57,505 bases of DNA from GCA-2731375 sp964507245. GTDB taxonomy: Bacteria; Pseudomonadota; Alphaproteobacteria; GCA-2731375. The position numbers and the translations under genes are program-made. Shown one piece after another: positions 7,601 to 16,721 of this stretch. The stretch spans positions 1 to 57,505 of the forward strand of contig CAZDQC010000008.1 of assembly GCA_964507245.1 (NCBI GenBank), in the 5' to 3' direction. Below the pieces are notes generated by a model. The model was not told the DNA's origin. It worked only from the letters and a program-made list of their open reading frames with translations, and ran no database searches. Positions within the stretch are counted from its first letter, which is position 1, and each line of letters starts with the position of its first letter.

Positions 7601-10600
7601 TTAGCTGCAGCCTGACGTGCCCCCACAAGTATTGCATTTTAAACAGGTGCCGTTTCGTACCAGGGTGAAGTTGCCACATTCACTGCAGGCGTCTCCCTCA
7701 TAACCTTTCATGCGTGCCTCGCGGATACGGTCCAGACGTTCATCAACTTCATCCTGAATACTAGGATCAAATGTCACTGCGGCCCCTTTACCATTACCAG
7801 TTACATTGTTTATGGCGAGCGCCTCTCCATTACCGTCGCCAGTTTCGCTTGTCATCCCGGCGCCGCCGTCGGCACCTCCTGTCAAGACAAGCAAGGAGCG
7901 GCCCCTGACATAACCGCGTGAGGCTACGCTCTGTGCCGCAGCGGCCAGATATTCCTTGTTGACTTCATTCTGCGCTTCTTCATCAGTCAAGCCGGTTCCT
8001 AGAGTATCGGGACGCAAGTCTTCGGGGTCTACATGCGCTAGTTCGTTGCGGCCTAGGTACGATACGGCTAACTCACGGAACAGGTAATCCAACACCGAGG
8101 TTGACATCTTGATGACGTCGTTGCCTTCAACCATGCCGTTAGGTTCGAACCGAGTAAAAGTGAAGGCGTCCACATAATTCTCCAGGGGTACGCCGTGCTG
8201 CAGACCCAGGGAAATAGCGATGGCGAAGCTGTCCATCAAGCTACGGAAGGCGGAGCCCTCCTTGTGCATATCGATAAATATCTCGCCCAGAGAGCCATCT
8301 TCATATTCGCCTGTGCGCAAATAGACTTTATGGCCACCCACAACGGCCTTTTGCGTATATCCTTTGCGCCGTTGGGGTAGTTTACGTCGTTTGGCGATTA
8401 TGCGCTCTACGACCCTTTCAGCCACAACAGCGGGTTCTACTCTAGTTGCGGCGAGAGATGCTTCGAGCGTCTCTTCTCTATCCTCACCCAGACTATCAAA
8501 CAGGGCGGACGAAAGCGGTTGTGATAGTTTTGAGCCATCCCGGTAAAGGGCGTTCGCCTTAAGGCCAAGCTGCCAGGAATCTTGATAGGCCTTTTTGCAA
8601 TCCTCAACAGTTGCTGAATTGGGCATATTTATTGTCTTGGAGATTGCTCCCGAGATAAACGGTTGCGCGGCCGCCATCATGCGGATGTGGCTATCCACGG
8701 CCAGAAAACGCTTGCCGATACGGCCACACGGATTGGCGCAGTCAAATACGGGTAGGTGCTCATTCTTTAGAAGAGGCGCGCCTTCCAGGGTCATGGCCCC
8801 GCAACAATAGATATTGGCGACCTCGACCTGCCCTTCCACAAATCCCAGTGCGCCAAGCATATCAAATGAAAAATCGTTCATCTGATCCCTACTGAAACCC
8901 AATGTCTCAATGCAAAAAGCCTCACCCAGTATGAATTTGTTAAAGACGAAGCGAATGTCGAATGCACTTTCCAAGGCATCCTCGATTTTGCCGAGCTCCT
9001 TGTCGCTAAAACCAAAGGTACGTAAAGCTTCATGGTTGATGTCAGGCGCATCGGAAAGCGTGCCGTGGCCAACCGCATAGTTGACAATCTCGTCTACTTC
9101 AACCTGATTGTACCCTAACTTCGTCAACGCAGTTGGCACCATGCGGTTGATGATCTTGAAGTAACCCCCTCCGGCCAGTTTCTTGAATTTTACCAGGGCA
9201 AAATCAGGTTCAATGCCTGTGGTATCACAATCCATGACCAGGCCAATGGTGCCGGTTGGGGCGATAACTGTTGCCTGGGCGTTTCGGTAGCCGTATTTTT
9301 TGCCTAATTCCAACGCCAAGTCCCAGGCTTTGGATGCGGCTACTGCCAGGGCCGAATCTGGACAATCTGCTGCCTTCAAGGGCACAGGCATGATTTCCAG
9401 GCCATCAAAATTTTCGGTCGCGCCACTAGCGGCGCGGCGATGGTTGGCAATCACCCGCAGCATATGTGGTGCGTTTTCAGCGTAACAAGCAAAGGGGCCC
9501 ATTTCCTTAGCCATTTCGGCTGAAGTGGCATAGGCGGTGCCCGTCATTAAGGCCGTGATTGCGGCACACAGCGAGCGGCCTTGATCGCTATCATAGGGCA
9601 AGCCCAAAGCCATAAGCAGACCGCCTATGTTGGCATAACCAAGACCTAAGGTACGGTAATCATAGGACAGTCGAGCGATTTCTTTGGATGGGAATTGTGC
9701 CATCATCACAGAAATCTCAAGCACTATGGTCCACAGACGGGTGGCGTGGCAGAAGCCGTCCACGTCAAACAATCCATCTTCTTTCAGAAAATTAGCCAAA
9801 TTAATCGACGCCAAATTGCAGGCCGTATCGTCTAGGAACATGTATTCGGAGCATGGGTTTGAGGCCCTGATTGCGCCTCCTTCAGGACAGGTATGCCACT
9901 CGTTGATCGTGGAGTGATATTGCAGGCCTGGGTCAGCGCTGGCCCAGGCTGCGTTACCGATGCTTTCCCATAAATCACGGGCCTTGATGGTGCGCGCCAC
10001 CTTGCCGTCGGTCCGCCGGTACAATTCCCAATCGCCATCGTTTTCGACTGCCCGAAGGAATTCATTCGTAACTCGCACTGAATTGTTTGAATTTTGCCCT
10101 GAAACCGTTAAGTAGGCATCCGAATCCCAATCAGTGTCGAAGGTGGGAAATTCAATCTCCGTATAACCCTGCTTGGCAAAATCAATTGTGCGCCGCCAGC
10201 AGTTTTCTGGGATCATAGCGACCTGGGCGGCCCGAAGTGCGGTTTTCAAGGCTAGGTTTCTCGACGGATCAAAGCGCCCATCATGTTCGTCCGTGGGTTC
10301 GTTCTCCCCGATGCCTTCCTGGCAAGCTGCCATTACGGCCTGCAGGTGTTTGGCGGTGATGCGAGATCCAGCAACTAGTGCGGCTACCTTCTGCTCTTCC
10401 ACCACTTTCCAATTTACATAGTCATCAATATCCGGGTGGTCTGCGTCCACCACCACCATTTTGGCTGCTCGCCGTGTTGTGCCACCCGACTTTATGGCGC
10501 CAGCGGCGCGGTCACCAATTTTCAAAAAACTCATCAAGCCTGAGGACTTGCCACCCCCTGACAGTCCTTCGCTATCACCCCGGATATCAGAGAAATTAGA

Positions 10601-11311
10601 CCCCGTTCCTGAGCCGTATTTGAATAGCCGAGCTTCGCGTACCCATAAATCCATAATGCCGCCTTCGTTGACCAAATCATCGGCGACGGATTGGATAAAA
10701 CAGGCATGTGGCTGTGGGCGTTCATAGGCCGACTTTGAGGCCCGCAGGTCTCCCGATGTATGATCAACATAAAAATGTCCCTGGCTTGGACCGTCGATTC
10801 CATACGCCCAGTGCATGCCCGTGTTGAACCATTGCGGTGAATTAGGTGCTGCCATCTGCTGGGCTAGCATGTGGCTCAACTCATCGCAGAAAGCAACGGC
10901 ATCCTCCTCGGCATCGAAATAACCGCCTTTCCATCCCCAATAAGTCCAAGTATGAGCAAGCCGGTCAATGACCTGACGAGCGGTAGTTTCGTCAGTGTCG
11001 CGCTCGTTTTCAGGCAAGGCGGCCATGGCTTTTTCATCGGGCTCTTCCCTCCATAACCAGGCCGGTACATCTTTTTCCGCCACCCGTTTGCGGGCTCCCG
11101 GGATACCAGCCTTACGGAAATATTTTTGCGCCAGGATATCACAGGCGACCTGGGACCATTTTGCCGGAACTTCAATATTGTCTAGTTCGAAGACAACTGT
11201 ACCGTCGGGATTTCGGATTTCACTGCGGGCAGTGCGGAATTCGATGTCAGCGTATGGGGATTTCCCTTGTTCCGTAAACCACCGCGATATCCGCATATTC
11301 CCCTCTCCCAT
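7601..11311 (-). CDS. nrdJ: Vitamin B12-dependent (class II) ribonucleotide reductase
   Basis: 1236 residues, the long monomeric NrdJ form. It reduces ribonucleotides to deoxyribonucleotides using adenosylcobalamin instead of an oxygen-dependent diiron subunit. The N-x-C-x-E catalytic motif is at 485-489 (C487 thiyl radical, E489). C204 (HACF) and C498 (DTACN) are the expected redox pair; the +11 spacing C487-C498 is typical of class II. The C-terminus has a zinc-ribbon-like CSEC...CLKCNTC cluster and ends in a Cys-Ser tail that would re-reduce the active site. The start may be the ATG at 11311 or the in-frame ATG five codons later (MRISRWF). It is the only RNR in the window, so the cell probably needs to make or import cobalamin. 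Confidence 0.96.
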   Translation of the reverse strand: MGEGNMRISRWFTEQGKSPYADIEFRTARSEIRNPDGTVVFELDNIEVPAKWSQVACDILAQKYFRKAGIPGARKRVAEKDVPAWLWREEPDEKAMAALPENERDTDETTARQVIDRLAHTWTYWGWKGGYFDAEEDAVAFCDELSHMLAQQMAAPNSPQWFNTGMHWAYGIDGPSQGHFYVDHTSGDLRASKSAYERPQPHACFIQSVADDLVNEGGIMDLWVREARLFKYGSGTGSNFSDIRGDSEGLSGGGKSSGLMSFLKIGDRAAGAIKSGGTTRRAAKMVVVDADHPDIDDYVNWKVVEEQKVAALVAGSRITAKHLQAVMAACQEGIGENEPTDEHDGRFDPSRNLALKTALRAAQVAMIPENCWRRTIDFAKQGYTEIEFPTFDTDWDSDAYLTVSGQNSNNSVRVTNEFLRAVENDGDWELYRRTDGKVARTIKARDLWESIGNAAWASADPGLQYHSTINEWHTCPEGGAIRASNPCSEYMFLDDTACNLASINLANFLKEDGLFDVDGFCHATRLWTIVLEISVMMAQFPSKEIARLSYDYRTLGLGYANIGGLLMALGLPYDSDQGRSLCAAITALMTGTAYATSAEMAKEMGPFACYAENAPHMLRVIANHRRAASGATENFDGLEIMPVPLKAADCPDSALAVAASKAWDLALELGKKYGYRNAQATVIAPTGTIGLVMDCDTTGIEPDFALVKFKKLAGGGYFKIINRMVPTALTKLGYNQVEVDEIVNYAVGHGTLSDAPDINHEALRTFGFSDKELGKIEDALESAFDIRFVFNKFILGEAFCIETLGFSRDQMNDFSFDMLGALGFVEGQVEVANIYCCGAMTLEGAPLLKNEHLPVFDCANPCGRIGKRFLAVDSHIRMMAAAQPFISGAISKTINMPNSATVEDCKKAYQDSWQLGLKANALYRDGSKLSQPLSSALFDSLGEDREETLEASLAATRVEPAVVAERVVERIIAKRRKLPQRRKGYTQKAVVGGHKVYLRTGEYEDGSLGEIFIDMHKEGSAFRSLMDSFAIAISLGLQHGVPLENYVDAFTFTRFEPNGMVEGNDVIKMSTSVLDYLFRELAVSYLGRNELAHVDPEDLRPDTLGTGLTDEEAQNEVNKEYLAAAAQSVASRGYVRGRSLLVLTGGADGGAGMTSETGDGNGEALAINNVTGNGKGAAVTFDPSIQDEVDERLDRIREARMKGYEGDACSECGNFTLVRNGTCLKCNTCGGTSGCS

Positions 11312-11717
11312 TACACCCGCGTCAACAGGGTGTTAGTGCCGCCCAAAGATACTAATCAAATGTAACTAGATATTGTGATCTTGAGCCGGAGAGCGACCAT
11401 ATATAGTGGCCTAATAGTGGTCAAGCGTTGAATTCTTGAATTTGGTTATTTTTTGCGTCGTGACGCTGAACAAGGAAATTCTTTGTATTTCAAGTCATTG
11501 AAAAATGCATAGCACATACGACTCGCAAGCAGATGCTAGCTAAAAAATGTAGTGCTGAGCAACATCTTATAGTATCGGTCCACGAATTTTACCTACAATA
11601 TATAGAAATCTGGATACTAAATTCCTTGAATGTGGCTGGACCCACTGCTTTCGTAATGCGATATTCTCTGCCGTCGATTGGCTAAAATTATAGATGTCTA
11701 ATTTTGGGTGACGAATT
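11312..11717. other. Divergent spacer between nrdJ and NDUFA12 gene
   Basis: 406 bp, AT-rich, no open frame worth calling. It contains the NrdR-box-like palindrome described separately. I looked for a cobalamin riboswitch upstream of nrdJ and did not recognise its conserved core. Confidence 0.6.
11394..11420 (-). promoter_or_regulatory. Possible NrdR operator upstream of nrdJ
   Basis: Read on the minus strand, CCACTATATATGGTCG (16 nt, 11394-11409) matches the NrdR box ACACTATATATAGTGT at 12 of 16 positions, including nearly all of the central palindrome. A second CCACTAT half lies one helical turn upstream (to 11420). It is about 85 bp before the nrdJ start. NrdR represses RNR genes when dATP is high. 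The second box does not have the usual spacing, so confidence is moderate. Confidence 0.45.
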
Positions 11718-12065
11718 ATGGGCGCAACGATTGGAACTCGTTTAATGACTTGGTGGAAAGGGGTGGCGATCGGTAAGGATGAGTTCAACAACCGCTATTT
11801 TGCTGAGAAATCGGGCGGGAATCGCCGCTGGGTTATTTATGAGGGCATACCCGAGGCAAGTAAGGTGCCGGCAGAATGGCATGCCTGGTTGCATCACACG
11901 GTAGACGAAGCGCCTTTGGGTGAGCGGCCAACAATCCCCTGGGGGAAAACACATGTCAGAAACCTGACAGGCACGGCTGCGGCTTACCGGCCAGGCGGCA
12001 GTATTCTCGGAAATGGTGAACGGCAAAAAAGCGGCAGTGATTATCAAGCCTGGACACCTGAATAG
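11718..12065 (+). CDS. NDUFA12 (B17.2)-type NADH:ubiquinone oxidoreductase subunit
   Basis: 115 residues with the conserved blocks of the NDUFA12 family: WWKG...VGKDEFNNRYFAE-like N-terminus (G19-E30), RRWVIYEG, and a WHAWLHH segment followed by the PW...H..N.TGT.AAYRPGGSI tail. NDUFA12 is a supernumerary subunit of respiratory complex I found in mitochondria and alphaproteobacteria, so it is also a taxonomic marker. It binds the peripheral arm and helps stability or assembly. It is first in a run with mlaD and the DUF2155 gene, a gene order conserved in alphaproteobacteria. Confidence 0.93.
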   Translation: MGATIGTRLMTWWKGVAIGKDEFNNRYFAEKSGGNRRWVIYEGIPEASKVPAEWHAWLHHTVDEAPLGERPTIPWGKTHVRNLTGTAAAYRPGGSILGNGERQKSGSDYQAWTPE

Positions 12066-12109
12066 TCCTGAGTGATTCTATTGCCGTATTCGTTGGGAGG
12101 GTTGGGACG

Positions 12110-12574
12110 ATGAGTGGCAACTTAGTTGAGACATTGATCGGCGCAATGGTGTTACTAGTGGCTGCCTTTTTTCTCTATTTTTCCTATTTCAAGGCAGATG
12201 TAGAGGCTGTTTCCGGATATTCTTTGACGGCTAAGTTCGACAAGGTGGATGGTGTCAAGACAGGTAGCGATGTGATGTTGGCGGGCATCAAGGTGGGGAC
12301 TGTTACGCATCAATCCCTGGATTCTGACGAATTTTTGGCAGTCTTGAAGCTATCACTCGCATCAGATGTGAAATTGCCAGATGATTCGGTCATCAAGATC
12401 CTTTCGGATGGCTTACTGGGGGGTAAATACTTGTCCATTGATCCCGGCGGGTCGGAAGATTATCTAGAGGCTGACGATGAGATTCGATTTACCCAAGGGA
12501 CTGTCGATTTAACGGAACTGATCGGTAAAGCTATTTACAACACCGGTAGTGGCGGTGGAGCAAAGTCGGATTAG
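12110..12574 (+). CDS. mlaD: MlaD-type MCE-domain phospholipid transport protein
   Basis: 154 residues: one N-terminal membrane helix (about residues 8-27) and a single MCE domain (about 38-115) with VDGVKTGSDVMLAGIKVGTV and LSDGLLGGKYLSIDPGG motifs. In the Mla system the periplasmic MlaD hexamer sits on the MlaFE ABC transporter and carries lipids between membranes to keep outer-membrane asymmetry. mlaF, mlaE and mlaC are not here, which is usual for alphaproteobacteria where mlaD sits beside NDUFA12. 44 bp follow the NDUFA12 gene and 12 bp precede the DUF2155 gene, so the three are likely co-transcribed. Confidence 0.92.
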   Translation: MSGNLVETLIGAMVLLVAAFFLYFSYFKADVEAVSGYSLTAKFDKVDGVKTGSDVMLAGIKVGTVTHQSLDSDEFLAVLKLSLASDVKLPDDSVIKILSDGLLGGKYLSIDPGGSEDYLEADDEIRFTQGTVDLTELIGKAIYNTGSGGGAKSD

Positions 12575-12586
12575 ATCGGTAATTCG

Positions 12587-13042
12587 ATGAGACGGTGTTG
12601 GGGATTGGCGCCCTTAGCGTTACTGCTTAGCCTAGCCTTCTTTTGCTACTCATCGTTCGCCCAAACCAACTTGGCCAGAGGCGCGCTCCTACGAGGGCTA
12701 GATAAAATCACGGCCCGAATAACGACTTTCGAATTGCTCCTGGATGAAGAAGTAAAATTTGGTACGCTGCGCATTGTTGCTCGAACTTGCCGCAAGCGTC
12801 CGCCCGAGGAAACTCCAGAAGTAGCGGTATTTTTGGAAATTGATGAAGTCCTCCCTGGCAAAGGTGGTCGGCAACAGTTGTTCGCAGGGTGGATGTTCGC
12901 ATCGTCGCCAGCATTATCGGCTTTGGAACACTCAGTTTATGACATTTGGGTGATCGATTGTAGCACAGTGGCGGAGGTTAAAGATTTGCCTGAAAGGTGG
13001 AAATCGCCCACCACCGATAAAGCCGAAGCCAATCGGGAATGA
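12587..13042 (+). CDS. DUF2155-domain secreted protein
   Basis: 151 residues with a Sec signal peptide (Arg-rich start, hydrophobic core to about residue 22, cleavage likely after SSFA). It then has the DUF2155 domain: LRGLDKITARITTFELLLDE block, two Cys (C61 in RTCRKRPP and C126 in WVIDC) and LFAGWMFASSPALSALEHSVYDIW. The family is nearly confined to alphaproteobacteria and has no proven function; the two conserved cysteines could form a periplasmic disulfide. Its last 106 bases overlap, in the opposite strand, the 3' end of aat. Confidence 0.88.
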   Translation: MRRCWGLAPLALLLSLAFFCYSSFAQTNLARGALLRGLDKITARITTFELLLDEEVKFGTLRIVARTCRKRPPEETPEVAVFLEIDEVLPGKGGRQQLFAGWMFASSPALSALEHSVYDIWVIDCSTVAEVKDLPERWKSPTTDKAEANRE

Positions 13043-13584
13043 TAGGCGGCGCGGGTAATCTCAACGGCACCGAATTGGATCAGATGATTGGTAATAAACT
13101 GTGTATCCAACAGAATAAAGCCACCAAGTTTTAGTCGTCCCACTAAGTGAACCAGCGCGACCTTCGAAGCATTGTTGCGCCGACTGAACATGCTTTCACC
13201 GAAAAAGGCACCGCCCAAGGCGATTCCGTACAGGCCGCCAGCTAATTCATCATTGGCCCATGATTCAACGCAGTGGGCAAAGCCACGTTCATGCAGATCG
13301 AGAAATAACTCCTGAATCTCATGATTAATCCAGGTCGTCCAACGGCCCGAGGCAGGCGCGGCGCAGGCATCCATGACTTCTGTGAACGCAGTATCGGTCC
13401 GGATCTGAAATTGATCGGTTCGAACTACCCGGTGGAGGCGGCGTGGCAGATGAAATTTATCTAGAGGCAGAATGCCCCGATTTTCTGGATCGACCCAAAA
13501 AATTTTAAGGTCATCCCGCCCGTCCGACATCGGAAACACGCCTGTAGCGTATGCCTTGAGGACAATGTCCGGGGTAATCTTCAT
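12937..13584 (-). CDS. aat: Leucyl/phenylalanyl-tRNA--protein transferase
   Basis: 215 residues, normal for the alphaproteobacterial form. Family blocks visible: the N-terminal AYATGVFPM, FWVDPENRGILPL, the TWIN segment, HCVESW...LAGGLYGIALGGAFFGESMFS and the C-terminal FILLDTQFITNHL..FGAVEI. The enzyme adds Leu or Phe from aminoacyl-tRNA to N-terminal Lys or Arg of proteins, creating N-degrons for ClpS/ClpAP. The start is the ATG at 13584. The 3' end overlaps the convergent DUF2155 gene by 106 nt; both C-termini look family-typical, so the overlap appears genuine. Confidence 0.93.
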   Translation of the reverse strand: MKITPDIVLKAYATGVFPMSDGRDDLKIFWVDPENRGILPLDKFHLPRRLHRVVRTDQFQIRTDTAFTEVMDACAAPASGRWTTWINHEIQELFLDLHERGFAHCVESWANDELAGGLYGIALGGAFFGESMFSRRNNASKVALVHLVGRLKLGGFILLDTQFITNHLIQFGAVEITRAAYHSRLASALSVVGDFHLSGKSLTSATVLQSITQMS

Positions 13585-13606
13585 CCCCTAGATAATTTTT
13601 AAAACG

Positions 13607-14425
13607 TTAATTGTTCGACTCGCCCATTTTATCCCAGTTATAAAGAGGCGGTTCTTTGCTTTGAAAACGGCGCACGGCTTCCTTATGAAAATCTGTAGAA
13701 AATAGGATTGCCTGGCCATCGGACTCGAGCTCGGCCATGGTAGCGTAATCCGATTGAAAGCTGCGGTTGACAATCTTTTTTGTCAGGCTGATTGCAGATT
13801 TTGAACCCTGGGCCAGTCGGCCGGCCAGCTCCATGGCGGCAGGCATTAGCTCGTTTGAGGTATATACGCCGTAGAGCATGCCCAAATCCTCCGCTTCCTT
13901 GGCGGAAATGGAACGGGCGGTGTACATAATTTCTTTGGCCCGCTGCATGCCGATGGCACGGGGCAGGGTGTACAGCACCGCCATGTCCGGGACCAGACCA
14001 ATTCGCCCGAACACGGAAGAGAAGGAGGCGTCTTCAGCGGCGAGAATAATATCAGCCTGTAGTGCCAGTGCTAGACCGCCGCCAAAGGCGAGGCCATTGA
14101 CCGCTGCGATCACCGGACAATCCAGATTGTGAAGACGCACCAGCCATTCATGCATTTCCAACATTCTGGCGCGGGCCTTTTCGGGTTGAGTCTCTTTGGA
14201 ATTGCCCATTCCCTTGACGTTGCCGCCTGCGCAGAAGGCACGGCCGATGCCTGTCAAGATTAAAGCACTGACGTCGTCATTACCTTGCACCAGATCAAGC
14301 ATACCAATGAAATCATTCTTCAGATCCGGCGTCAGAGCGTTTAGTACATCGGGCCGGTTCATGGTGAAGACCGCGATACCTTTGTCATCAATTTCAAAAG
14401 TCGCGTCAGTGAAGTCGTGGCTCAT
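13607..14425 (-). CDS. Enoyl-CoA hydratase/isomerase family protein (PaaG-like)
   Basis: 272 residues from the ATG at 14425, which follows an AGCAGG site and begins the family's MSHDF...FTMNRPDVLNAL. An open frame continues 49 codons upstream but into accC, and its residues are not crotonase-like. The crotonase oxyanion segments are AFCAGGNVKGM and AVNGLAFGGGLALALQADI. At the catalytic position the sequence is GLVPDMAVLYTLPR, with Asp as in PaaG-type isomerases rather than the Glu pair of hydratases. It probably isomerises or hydrates an unsaturated acyl-CoA. It lies 25 bp after accC on the same strand. Confidence 0.88.
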   Translation of the reverse strand: MSHDFTDATFEIDDKGIAVFTMNRPDVLNALTPDLKNDFIGMLDLVQGNDDVSALILTGIGRAFCAGGNVKGMGNSKETQPEKARARMLEMHEWLVRLHNLDCPVIAAVNGLAFGGGLALALQADIILAAEDASFSSVFGRIGLVPDMAVLYTLPRAIGMQRAKEIMYTARSISAKEAEDLGMLYGVYTSNELMPAAMELAGRLAQGSKSAISLTKKIVNRSFQSDYATMAELESDGQAILFSTDFHKEAVRRFQSKEPPLYNWDKMGESNN

Positions 14426-14450
14426 AATGTTACCTGCTCTGTTTCTTTCT

Positions 14451-15794
14451 TTATTTTCGCTGATCGAGAAATTGTTCCAACCAGTGAATATGATAATTGC
14501 CGTCAATAAAATTCTGCTGTTGGATGACGTCTGTGTGCAATGGAATATTAACCTCAATTCCATCCACGACAAACTCGCCTAGCGCCCTGTTTAGTCGCAT
14601 CAGGCAATCATTTCTGGTGGTACCATGGACTACTAGCTTAGCGATCAGGCTATCATAGTATGGTGGAATTCGATAACCCGCGTAAAGGCCTGAATCAACG
14701 CGAACACCCAAGCCGCCCGGTGCGTGAAAATCGCCAACCTGTCCAGGTGAGGGAACAAAAGTTTTGGGATTTTCTGCGTTGATACGGCATTCAATGGCGT
14801 GGCCAGAGAAGTGGATATCTTTCTGATCGAAAGACAACGGCGCACCGGCTGCAATGCGAATCTGCTCCCTTACTAGATCGATACCGGTAATGGCCTCGGT
14901 AACGGGATGCTCTACCTGTAGGCGGGTATTCATTTCGATGAAATAAAATTCGCCGTCTTCATAAAGAAATTCGACCGTGCCGAGCGATGTGTATTTTATC
15001 TTGGATAGTGCATCGACTACCACCTGACCGATATTGGTGCGCGTGGCGGCGTTAAGAGCAGGAGATGGCGCCTCTTCCAGAATTTTTTGGTTGCGCCGTT
15101 GTAGGGAGCAGTCCCGTTCTCCCAGATGCACGACCTTGCCTGTGCCGTCACCAATAACCTGCACTTCGATATGGCGTGGATATTCAAGGTATTTCTCGAT
15201 ATAGACGGCATCGTCGTTGAAGGCCGCCTTGCTTTCCGTACGGGCGGCTTCCAGAGAAGTTTTGAATTCGCTGGCCTGACGCACCAGCTTCATGCCACGT
15301 CCTCCGCCACCTGATGCCGCCTTGATCAATACTGGGTAGCCCATATCATCGGCGAGCGCTTCGGCTACTTCTGGATCAGTGATGGCGCCGTCACTGCCCG
15401 GCACCACGTTTATGCCCAAATCCCGTACGGTCTGTTTTGCCTGAATCTTATCTCCCATGATCTTGATATGCTGTTCCGATGGACCAATGAAAGTATAACC
15501 ATGTTCTTCAACAATCTGGGCGAACTCGGCATTCTCGGACAGGAATCCATATCCGGGGTGTATGCCATCGCTGCCGGTAATCTCGGCTGCTGCAAGGATT
15601 GTGGGGATGTTCAGGTAGCTTTCCATGGCGGATGGCGGGCCGATACAAACAGCTTCGTCTGCCAAACGCACATGCATGGCATCCGTATCGGCCGTTGAAT
15701 GAACCGCCACGGTGCGGATTCCCATTTCCCGACAGGCTCGATGTAGACGAAGGGCGATCTCTCCGCGATTAGCGATAAGGACCTTCTCAAACAT
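14451..15794 (-). CDS. accC: Biotin carboxylase subunit of acetyl-CoA carboxylase
   Basis: 447 residues from the ATG at 15794 (MFEKVLIANRGEIALR), the usual AccC start and close to the 449 of E. coli; the frame extends to a TTG at 15812 inside accB, which is less likely. ATP-grasp features: HPGYGFLSENAEFA, glycine-rich loop GGGGRGMK, ERDCSLQRRNQK and the EMNTRLQVEHPVTE metal/substrate block. It carboxylates biotin on AccB using ATP and bicarbonate, the first half of malonyl-CoA synthesis for fatty acids. It follows accB by 7 bp in a standard accBC operon. Confidence 0.96.
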   Translation of the reverse strand: MFEKVLIANRGEIALRLHRACREMGIRTVAVHSTADTDAMHVRLADEAVCIGPPSAMESYLNIPTILAAAEITGSDGIHPGYGFLSENAEFAQIVEEHGYTFIGPSEQHIKIMGDKIQAKQTVRDLGINVVPGSDGAITDPEVAEALADDMGYPVLIKAASGGGGRGMKLVRQASEFKTSLEAARTESKAAFNDDAVYIEKYLEYPRHIEVQVIGDGTGKVVHLGERDCSLQRRNQKILEEAPSPALNAATRTNIGQVVVDALSKIKYTSLGTVEFLYEDGEFYFIEMNTRLQVEHPVTEAITGIDLVREQIRIAAGAPLSFDQKDIHFSGHAIECRINAENPKTFVPSPGQVGDFHAPGGLGVRVDSGLYAGYRIPPYYDSLIAKLVVHGTTRNDCLMRLNRALGEFVVDGIEVNIPLHTDVIQQQNFIDGNYHIHWLEQFLDQRK

Positions 15795-15801
15795 TGCCGG
15801 C

Positions 15802-16260
15802 TTATTCGACAATCATCAGGACATCACCGTATTCCACGGGCGTAGCGTTTTCGAACAGGATTTGCTTCACGACCCCAGAGTTTGGTGCCGGTATTTCATT
15901 GAAGGTTTTCATAGCCTCTATCACTAGCAGAGTTTGGCCGGCGGAAACTTTATCACCTATGTTGACGAAGGGCGGTGCCTCAGGCGAGGGAGCGTAAAAG
16001 GCGGTGCCCACCAAAGGCGAGGACACAGCGCCGGGGTGGGAAGACAAATCGCTGTCTTGCACCGGAGCGGTGTTAGGCGACGCGGACACGGTGGGTTGTG
16101 TTGATGCCGACATGGGAACGGTTGCGGCAATGGGCGAGGTAGGACGAACTAGGCGCATACGTTCATCATGGCTCCCAATCTCGATCTCACATAATCCCGT
16201 CTCGTCCATAAGCGCAGCGAGTTCGCGGATCAGATTTTTGTCGACCTCGGTCTTCGCCAT
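15802..16260 (-). CDS. accB: Biotin carboxyl carrier protein of acetyl-CoA carboxylase
   Basis: 152 residues. The C-terminal biotinyl domain carries EAMK with the biotinylated K118. The middle is an Ala/Pro/Ser/Thr-rich flexible linker (about 45-80), and the N-terminal helix (VDKNLIRELAALMDETGLCEIE) binds the carboxylase partner. It shuttles carboxybiotin between AccC and the AccAD transferase. It is transcribed with aroQ upstream (23 bp) and accC downstream, an order conserved in alphaproteobacteria. Confidence 0.96.
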   Translation of the reverse strand: MAKTEVDKNLIRELAALMDETGLCEIEIGSHDERMRLVRPTSPIAATVPMSASTQPTVSASPNTAPVQDSDLSSHPGAVSSPLVGTAFYAPSPEAPPFVNIGDKVSAGQTLLVIEAMKTFNEIPAPNSGVVKQILFENATPVEYGDVLMIVE

Positions 16261-16283
16261 GGTTGTTATGCCTTTCTTCCGCC

Positions 16284-16721
16284 TTAAGTGGCCTCTTTTG
16301 CGGCTGCAGTTAGGGCGTGCAGATACCCGTCCGGCCCAAGACCGCAGATTACAGCTACTGCTAGATCGGAGATATAGGAATGATGCCGGAAGTTCTCGCG
16401 TCGGTAAATATTGGATAGATGTACTTCATAGATTGGCAACCCCACTGCCCGAAGGGCATCGGCAATGGCGATGGAAGTATGTGTGTAGGCACCTGCGTTT
16501 ATTATGATGGCGTTAGAATCGCCGTGCGCCTGCTGTATCCAGGTCACTAATTCGCCTTCGCCGTTGGATTGCCGACAATCAACCGTGATGCCTAACTCGT
16601 TTGCCTTTGTCTGAATTGAAGCGTTCACTCCATCAAGTGTTTCGTGACCATAAACATCAGGCTCACGGGTCCCCAACATATTGAGGTTAGGGCCGTGAAG
16701 GACCAGTATTTTTTTGGGCAT
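16284..16721 (-). CDS. aroQ: Type II 3-dehydroquinate dehydratase
   Basis: 145 residues, the normal small dodecameric form. Visible motifs are LHGPNLNMLGTREPDVYG with the catalytic Y24, QSNGEGELV, IINAGAYTHTS and YEVHLSNIYRRENFRHHS, containing the active-site Arg and His. It converts 3-dehydroquinate to 3-dehydroshikimate in aromatic amino acid synthesis. It is first in the aroQ-accB-accC run and divergent from thiSG across 189 bp. Confidence 0.96.
   Translation of the reverse strand: MPKKILVLHGPNLNMLGTREPDVYGHETLDGVNASIQTKANELGITVDCRQSNGEGELVTWIQQAHGDSNAIIINAGAYTHTSIAIADALRAVGLPIYEVHLSNIYRRENFRHHSYISDLAVAVICGLGPDGYLHALTAAAKEAT

Noticed and set aside
11312..11420. Cobalamin riboswitch upstream of B12-dependent nrdJ
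   Set aside because: The B12-box core and surrounding helices were not recognised; the visible element fits NrdR better.
13607..14572. Extended start for the enoyl-CoA hydratase reaching into accC
   Set aside because: The extra 49 residues are not crotonase-like, and the ATG at 14425 has its own ribosome-binding site.
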